Below, in pieces: positions 59,283 through 64,000 of a stretch of 64,000 nt of DNA. Where the stretch lies: contig JBAZZQ010000014.1 in NCBI GenBank assembly GCA_041658725.1, forward strand, positions 4,683 through 68,682. Direction: 5' to 3'. The notes under the pieces are model-generated. The model was given only the letters and a program-made list of their open reading frames with translations. It did not search any database and was not told the origin of the DNA. The position numbers and the translations under genes were made by a program. Every line of letters begins with the position of its first letter. The first letter of the stretch is position 1. The DNA comes from JBAZZQ01 sp041658725 (GTDB taxonomy: Bacteria; Planctomycetota; Phycisphaerae; JAAYCJ01).

Positions 59283-60406
59283 TACTTTGTGGCGGTTAAC
59301 CCGCGATATAATTGCTGCACCGACCCGTCCAGCGGAGCCATTTTCGCCGCGGCTGTAATATTTATCTTCATCGATTCGGAATCACCCTTCAGCCAGGCGA
59401 TAAACGTTTTGGACAAATACACCTGTTTTAAATCCTCCGAGACCTGGTTACCATCGTTCACATGGTACAGTTTGAACAAGCGATCTATTTCCGGCTCCAC
59501 CTCAAGCGTTTTTTTAACAATATCAAATCTGGACACGCTGAAAATAGCGATAAAATCCGGCTCCTGCCGCCAAAAATCGGGGGACTGCTCAAACAGCCTC
59601 AACACACACAACCCCCCTACCTGGAATTTACCCGACATGATATGACAATAAATAATTCCGATCAGTGAATTGGTGTTCTTTTCGTCGATATCCCTTGCCG
59701 CCTGATAACAGTTCAAAGCCTGTTCGTACATTCCCTGGCGAATATAATTCCTGGCCCGGGAAATCTGCTGGGCCGCGTAAAATGCGCCCTGTGCGGTGGT
59801 CGTTGCGGTGGATATGGAATTCAATTTTATGTCCTGCGTCTGTATCGGCAGGGTTCCCTTGCTCGAACGCAGCAGTCCGTTGTCCACAAACGGTTTAAAT
59901 GCCTCAATGTCGGACTCCCGATTGCGGGCCTCATAAAAATCTGCGCTCCTGGGAAGCAGGATTACATTGCTGCCTTCGGAAAACGGCTGTGAAAGGTCAA
60001 GCATGGAAGATCGCCCGGATGTTGAAAAAGAATTTCGCGCACCGGAGTTGGAGAGGCCCGAATAAGCGTTTCTCTGTAACCCGAAATTACCCTGATTTAT
60101 TAAACTCGGACCACTGAATTGCGGCATCGCGCCCCGATATGAACGACCTGAACCGGAAGACGCCCCCATATTCGGTTGGGAAAAACTACTTGAATTAGTT
60201 CGCGACTGAAGCCCATACGAACCATTAATGAAATTACCCATTCCATTGCTTGCGTTGAAACCGGAGAACTCTCTCAATCCCGCCACCGGGTTCGAGGAGT
60301 GTGACCGCAGGCCGCTAAAACGCCCTTGCCCCAAGCCCGGTGAAGCACACCAACATAATATCAGGCCGGCACCGGCGACGATTATCGATTTTTTAAAATT
60401 TTCCAT
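59282..60406 (-). CDS. Secreted protein with Ser/Asn/Gly-rich region and TPR end
   Basis: 374-residue secreted protein. A signal peptide (to about GLGQG) precedes about 120 residues of low-complexity sequence rich in Ser, Asn, Gly and Phe. The C-terminal 180 residues carry TPR-like helices (RNYIRQGMYEQALNCYQAARDID, LIGIIYCHIMSGKF). The start ATG at 60406 has AGGA eleven bases upstream; an ATG three codons earlier is possible. Low-complexity plus TPR is common in planctomycete envelope proteins. Function unknown. Confidence 0.7.
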   Translation of the reverse strand: MENFKKSIIVAGAGLILCWCASPGLGQGRFSGLRSHSSNPVAGLREFSGFNASNGMGNFINGSYGLQSRTNSSSFSQPNMGASSGSGRSYRGAMPQFSGPSLINQGNFGLQRNAYSGLSNSGARNSFSTSGRSSMLDLSQPFSEGSNVILLPRSADFYEARNRESDIEAFKPFVDNGLLRSSKGTLPIQTQDIKLNSISTATTTAQGAFYAAQQISRARNYIRQGMYEQALNCYQAARDIDEKNTNSLIGIIYCHIMSGKFQVGGLCVLRLFEQSPDFWRQEPDFIAIFSVSRFDIVKKTLEVEPEIDRLFKLYHVNDGNQVSEDLKQVYLSKTFIAWLKGDSESMKINITAAAKMAPLDGSVQQLYRGLTATK

Positions 60407-60524
60407 AGCGAACATTATCCTAATATTTTAAGATATCGGCTTACGGAGCGCTTTATGTAAAAAATGTAATTCTTTCCCTATTAATTATACCTTCTGCCGA
60501 GGGAAAAGGTTCGAAATTAATACT

Positions 60525-61412
60525 ATGAATAATCCCGCCCAAATCGAGTTTATCGTGCCGGCTTTTAATGAATCCGAAGGCATTGTCAAGACTTGTGAGC
60601 GCCTGATTACTGTTCTGGAGTCGTCAAATCTTACCGGTAACATCATTTTCGTCGATGATGGCAGCACTGATAATATGTGGCAGATATTAAAAGATATTGC
60701 CGAAAATGATAAACGGGTAAAATTGATCCGATTTTCACGGAACTTCGGTCACCAGGCGGCGATTACGGCTGGTTTGGCACATTCTCATGCTGATTATAAC
60801 TTTATTCTGGACGCTGACTTACAAGATCCGCCTGAATTGCTAACCGGGATGTTGGCTCTGGCGGGGGAAGGTTATGATGTTGTTTATGGTGTTCGGACGA
60901 GCAGGGAAGGTGAGACGGCATTGAAAAAAGGGACTGCCAGTCTTTTTTACCGGGTGATTAATTTGTTTTCGCCCTTTCCTATTCCTTTGGACGCCGGGGA
61001 CTTTCGACTGGTTTCAGCGCGAGCCAGGGCGTTATTTTTGCATGTAAGCGATAAGGAACGGCTGAACCGAGAAATTTGGGCATGGGTTGGATTAAAGCAG
61101 ATCGGGATAAATTACCATCGGCCGGCGAGGGCTTTTGGTAAGAGCAAATATAACTGGAAACGGATGCTCAAGTTGGCTTTTGATGGTCTGACGGCGGGCG
61201 GGACGGGGGTTTTGTTGGTTCCAGCCATCGTCAGTTTTTTATTATTTGCCCTAAGCATTATTTTGTTGGTTTCGATTTCCACGTTGGCGGCAGGACTCGC
61301 GTTTACGGCAAGCGCAGTTCTTTTGGGAATGACGATTGCGGGTTTTTACATTGGACGGTTATACCACCAAAGCCGAAAACGACCCACTTACTTGATCTGG
61401 GAAAGATTGTAA
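60525..61412 (+). CDS. GT2 glycosyltransferase, GtrB/DPM1-like
   Basis: 295-residue membrane-linked GT2 enzyme. The catalytic domain has FIVPAFNESEGI, VDDGSTD, RNFGHQAAITAGL, and the metal-binding DADLQDPPE. A LNREIWAWVG region corresponds to the usual R-(Y/F)-L-R-G loop. Two C-terminal membrane helices (about 229-283) follow. GtrB/ArnC-type proteins make polyprenyl-phosphate glucose or a like donor for GT-C enzymes such as those at 2603, 4401 and 15795. It stands alone, just left of the RM module. Confidence 0.88.
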   Translation: MNNPAQIEFIVPAFNESEGIVKTCERLITVLESSNLTGNIIFVDDGSTDNMWQILKDIAENDKRVKLIRFSRNFGHQAAITAGLAHSHADYNFILDADLQDPPELLTGMLALAGEGYDVVYGVRTSREGETALKKGTASLFYRVINLFSPFPIPLDAGDFRLVSARARALFLHVSDKERLNREIWAWVGLKQIGINYHRPARAFGKSKYNWKRMLKLAFDGLTAGGTGVLLVPAIVSFLLFALSIILLVSISTLAAGLAFTASAVLLGMTIAGFYIGRLYHQSRKRPTYLIWERL

Positions 61413-61456
61413 GGCGTAAATTTAAAATTGGAATTATATGCTTGGCAAAATACGAT

Positions 61457-61478
61457 AAGTATGGTGTCCCCGGAATTC
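61457..61478. repeat. Left 22-bp flank of the RM module
   Basis: Matches the reverse complement of 63736-63757 in 20 of 22 positions. Core GTGTCCC.GGAATTC. Together they frame the two-gene RM module. Confidence 0.85.
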
Positions 61479-61515
61479 GTTGTTATACTGGTAGAAAGAA
61501 TCTGTGTTTCCCGTT

Positions 61516-61533
61516 TTATACAGACTGTATAAT
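61516..61533 (+). promoter_or_regulatory. Promoter -10 box and dyad operator of the RM module
   Basis: TTATACAG-A-CTGTATAA (61516-61532) is a perfect 17-base dyad. It overlaps TATAAT (61528-61533), a consensus -10 box, about 45 bases before the methyltransferase start. No good -35 box. It looks like a repressor or self-control site. Confidence 0.6.
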
Positions 61534-61577
61534 TATTGTTATGCGTCACAAATCTATCAGCAAGGAGTAACAGCCTA

Positions 61578-62501
61578 ATGGCGACAAAAACCAGAGGCAC
61601 ATCACCGCTATTTTTGGATGAAGAGATGGCGGAAGAAAGTTCCAACGTCATTTACATCCGAAGCCGCCGCCGTCGCCGCATTGTATTTGGCTGGTATGGC
61701 GGAAAGTTCTCGCATTTGGACTGGCTGCTTCCACTCCTTCCAACGTGCCATCACTACTGCGAGCCATTCTCCGGTTCAGGGGCCGTGTTACTCAATCGAG
61801 AATCGTCCCCGGTCGAGACATACAACGACATTGATGGCGATGTGGTGAACTTCTTTCGGGTGTTGCGTGACCGGCACGAAGAACTGATTATGGCCATTTC
61901 CCTGACGCCGTTCTCGCGTGAGGAATACCACCTCGCCATCTATGGTAGTACGCACGGGATCAGCAATGTTGAGCGAGCTAGACGATTTTACATCAAGGCC
62001 CGGCAGACTCGCACCGGGCTTGCCCAGACGGCATCCCTTGGCCGTTGGGCGAACTGCAAAGATACAAGCCGTGCCGGTATGTCTGGCGTGGTTTCCCGTT
62101 GGCTGGGCGGCGTGGAAGCGCTCGATGAAATCTCGCAGCGTCTAATCCGTGTCCAGATTGAGAACAGGCCCGCTGTTGATGTTATTCGGCTCTACGATAG
62201 CCCCAAGACCTTGTTCTATTGCGACCCGCCATATCTGCACGCCACACGCGGCGACGCCAAGGCCTACGGGTTTGAGATGGACGAAGGCCAGCACAAGGAG
62301 TTTGCGGAAGCCGTCAATGAGTGCAAAGGCATGGTGGCGGTGTCTGGCTACGATCATCCCCTGATGGATGATCTTTTCAAGCCAGGATGCTGGTTCAAGA
62401 CGTTGGGCGCGGACAAGACCATCCATTCAACCAAGGGCACCCGGCAGGAAGTGCTATGGACGAACTATGACCCACAAAAACAAAAAGGATTCTTTGAATG
62501 A
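61578..62501 (+). CDS. D12-class adenine methyltransferase of SacI-like RM module
   Basis: 307-residue Dam-like enzyme. After a basic N-terminus (RSRRRRR) it has GWYGGK at 38-43 (SAM pocket), CEPFSGSGAV at 61-70 (motif I), YNDIDGDVVNFFRVLRD, and catalytic FYCDPPYLHA (about 207-216). It methylates adenine N6. The ATG at 61578 has AAGGAG eleven bases upstream; a longer frame from 61536 covers the operator. The stop overlaps the endonuclease start by ATGA. Codon use favours G and C in the third position, unlike the AT-rich neighbourhood. Confidence 0.9.
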   Translation: MATKTRGTSPLFLDEEMAEESSNVIYIRSRRRRRIVFGWYGGKFSHLDWLLPLLPTCHHYCEPFSGSGAVLLNRESSPVETYNDIDGDVVNFFRVLRDRHEELIMAISLTPFSREEYHLAIYGSTHGISNVERARRFYIKARQTRTGLAQTASLGRWANCKDTSRAGMSGVVSRWLGGVEALDEISQRLIRVQIENRPAVDVIRLYDSPKTLFYCDPPYLHATRGDAKAYGFEMDEGQHKEFAEAVNECKGMVAVSGYDHPLMDDLFKPGCWFKTLGADKTIHSTKGTRQEVLWTNYDPQKQKGFFE

Positions 62502-63619
62502 CGCCCGACGAAATACTGCATGGCATCCATGAACGTGCTGCCGCAACCTTAAATACTACTGTCATTCCCGACCCGATCATCAGGGATCGGGTTGATTATG
62601 TGTGCCGCTGCATGAGCAACCGCGCCGGGGTGCGATTGCTCATGTCCTGCCTGCTGGGGAAGATGGACAAGCCCAACGTCGATCCGCGCAAGCCATATAC
62701 CGAAATCGGCGGTGCTGATAGCTTTTCTGGCCGTACCTATGACGAGCGCTACCTGACCAAGTTCATCAACGAGCATCGCTTACCCGTCAATCCGACAACG
62801 GCGTTTCTTACGCCAACGCTGCGGAATATCGACCATCCGCTGATTACCGACCGCGAGCTTGTCGGCAGGCCGCGTGACCTCTACAGAAAGACGCTTGAAC
62901 TGCTGGAAGATGTGGCCGAACAACGGATAGCCGCTGATGTGCTGTTTGTTGAAACCGTGCGTGTCTTGCTGCTGTTGCGTGACGAGAAGCTGGCCCGTAT
63001 GGCTTCATTGATTGGATCATTGGAGCGAACCGAAGGCGATTTGCCGTTATCGTCCGAGGCCATCGTCACCCTGATAAGCCAGCACCTCGCCTGCAAGAAT
63101 GCAAGCCGCTTGCCCGTTCTTGTTGTGGCTGCGGCCTATAAGGCGGCAGGGACGCGGCTTGCTGAAAGCATGTTGCCCTTGAACTCGCACAACGCCGCTG
63201 ACCTGCAAACTGGCTCATTGGGTGATGTGGAAATCTGCCTTGTAGGGGATGATTCTGTCGTCACAGCCTATGAAATGAAGATGAAGCGCGTCACGCAGGA
63301 TGACATCGACGCGGCAGTGACCAAGATAGCCGGAGCGCCGAAGCGGATTCACAATTACCTGTTCGTCACCACGGATACCATCGACCCCATCGTGGCCGAG
63401 TATGCCGCCACGTTCTATGAAAAGACGGACGGCACTGAGATTACGATTCTGGATTGTGTCGGCTTCCTGCGGCACTTCCTGCACCTGTTCCATCGTATCC
63501 GTTCGGAATATCTCAATGCTTACCAGGCGTTGGTGCTAAATGAGCCGGATTCTGCGGTAAGTCAGACGCTTAAAGAGGCGTTTTTAGCCCTACGGCAAGC
63601 TGCTGAGAGTGGCGAGTAA
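62498..63619 (+). CDS. SacI-family type II restriction endonuclease
   Basis: 373-residue protein. FSGRTYDERY, INEHRLPVNPTTAFLTPTLRN and DPRKPYTEIGG match the SacI restriction endonuclease family as I recall it. The catalytic PD-(D/E)xK set is best placed at D243 in GSLGDVEICLV and E259-x-K261 in AYEMKMKR. It overlaps the adenine methyltransferase by four bases. SacI itself cuts GAGCTC and, as I recall, is protected by a cytosine enzyme, so an adenine methyltransferase here would mean a different protection or a different site. Same unusual codon use as its partner. Confidence 0.8.
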   Translation: MTPDEILHGIHERAAATLNTTVIPDPIIRDRVDYVCRCMSNRAGVRLLMSCLLGKMDKPNVDPRKPYTEIGGADSFSGRTYDERYLTKFINEHRLPVNPTTAFLTPTLRNIDHPLITDRELVGRPRDLYRKTLELLEDVAEQRIAADVLFVETVRVLLLLRDEKLARMASLIGSLERTEGDLPLSSEAIVTLISQHLACKNASRLPVLVVAAAYKAAGTRLAESMLPLNSHNAADLQTGSLGDVEICLVGDDSVVTAYEMKMKRVTQDDIDAAVTKIAGAPKRIHNYLFVTTDTIDPIVAEYAATFYEKTDGTEITILDCVGFLRHFLHLFHRIRSEYLNAYQALVLNEPDSAVSQTLKEAFLALRQAAESGE

Positions 63620-63926
63620 AACGCATAACAAATCGTTCGGCGGTGGAGATGGCGATAGAGAAATTTGAAAAGATCGCTATGCAATGGCTCAAAGAGCAGA
63701 CACAAAACAATTGATAACGATGTAAAACAAAAATCGAATTCCTGGGACACTATACTTAATTCCCTTTTGGCATCTTTGGAATTCCCCAAGTCCTGCCATC
63801 GCGATTCGGGGAGTTTTTGCATGAGGCTCCTAAATTTGAAATTTACGATGTTCCTTTACTTTTCCAATCTGAAATTGAGCTATTTGCGATGACTGGAAGT
63901 GTATGAATTATCAGGGGATATAAAAA
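63620..63926. other. Non-coding stretch after the RM module
   Basis: Holds the right flank repeat (63736-63757) and a weak hairpin near TCCCC...GGGGA with TTTTT (about 63783-63818). A 21-codon frame at 63649 follows GGTGGAG but is too short to support. No other gene is seen. Confidence 0.5.
63736..63757. repeat. Right 22-bp flank of the RM module
   Basis: Inverted copy of 61457-61478 with two changes. The two flanks enclose 2301 bases including the flanks, with the RM operon inside. Confidence 0.85.
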
Positions 63927-64000
63927 TGTTATTTTTGAATTTATCCCGCGAATATGCATTTATACGGGAATTATTTTTGAAATTTTATCTTTTCCGCGAA
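63927..64000 (+). CDS. Possible start of a gene cut by the window edge
   Basis: An ATG at 63927 with AGGGGAT eight bases upstream opens a frame that stays open for 24 codons to the window edge. The sequence is AT-rich and reads MLFLNLSREYAFIRELF at the start. Too short to assign. May be chance. Confidence 0.25.

Noticed and set aside
61516..61532. LexA (SOS) box upstream of the RM operon
   Set aside because: The half-sites are ACAG-A-CTGT, the reverse of the E. coli CTGT-N8-ACAG order, so it is kept as an unnamed dyad.
63665..63892. 75-codon frame after the RM module
   Set aside because: It crosses the flank repeat, has no ribosome site and no protein-like composition. It reads as chance.

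Overview
The window looks like a chromosomal segment of a Gram-negative, planctomycete-like bacterium, most likely from the Phycisphaerae side of Planctomycetota. This is inferred from content, not from a marker gene. It carries many lipoprotein signal peptides, an ECF sigma factor joined to a membrane-anchored regulator, an Hc1-like mini-histone, a short Cys-rich CPxxD...RC...CPVY protein, a protein built from DENGK repeats, a PilM/secretin operon with Gly-Pro-Met-rich stretches, and a phosphoesterase fused to a tetrahaem cytochrome. recA, alaS, trpBA, xer and a tRNA-Asn show it is chromosome, not plasmid.

Layout. 1-5.6 kb: the end of an exopolysaccharide cluster (GT4, polyprenyl-phosphate sugar-1-phosphate transferase, two GT-C membrane glycosyltransferases). 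5.6-6.3 kb: tRNA-Asn and an HU-like protein with divergent consensus promoters. 6.3-13.4 kb: a minus-strand envelope cluster of S41 protease, UshA-like/tetrahaem cytochrome fusion, metallophosphoesterase-CBM9 lipoprotein and a TPR lipoprotein. 13.7-23.9 kb: TPR lipoprotein, MFS transporter, GT-C protein, P-type ATPase, glycogen-synthase-like enzyme, methyltransferase and a membrane protein. 24-34 kb: trpBA, a universal stress protein, an XRE regulator with a membrane partner, a RAYT transposase, an NtrB/NtrC-like pair, an ECF sigma with its regulator, and a Tat-exported aldo/keto reductase. 34.1-40.9 kb: recA and alaS separated by a compact restriction-modification (RM) pair, then an esterase lipoprotein. 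41-45.1 kb: a minus-strand operon of an ExbD-like protein, PfkB kinase, Hc1-like histone, FabZ-like dehydratase, lipoprotein, small Cys-rich protein and a Xer recombinase. 45.2-55.4 kb: a DUF362 protein, and a type IV pilus/type II secretion-like operon of PilM-PilN fusion, two inner-membrane proteins and a secretin. 55.4-64 kb: mtaB, then a repeat-rich accessory zone with a DUF6602 nuclease, the DENGK protein, a TPR secreted protein, a GT2 glycosyltransferase and a second RM module (adenine methyltransferase plus SacI-like endonuclease).

The feature that gene calls do not explain is the load of dispersed palindromic repeats. At least five families can be seen: a long inverted repeat at 7571 and 42145 whose core also lies inside the mtaB reading frame; a 90-bp element at 17639 and, inverted, at 57061; a 20-bp core at 4247 and 40929; GTGCGTC/GACGCAC palindromes around 58-59.3 kb; and a two-hairpin element at 22405. 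A RAYT transposase, the type of enzyme that moves such palindromes in other bacteria, is encoded at 27554-28228. The SacI-like RM module sits between inverted 22-bp flanks (61457 and 63736), which suggests a transferable cassette. All functional calls come from reading the translations. No database search was run.
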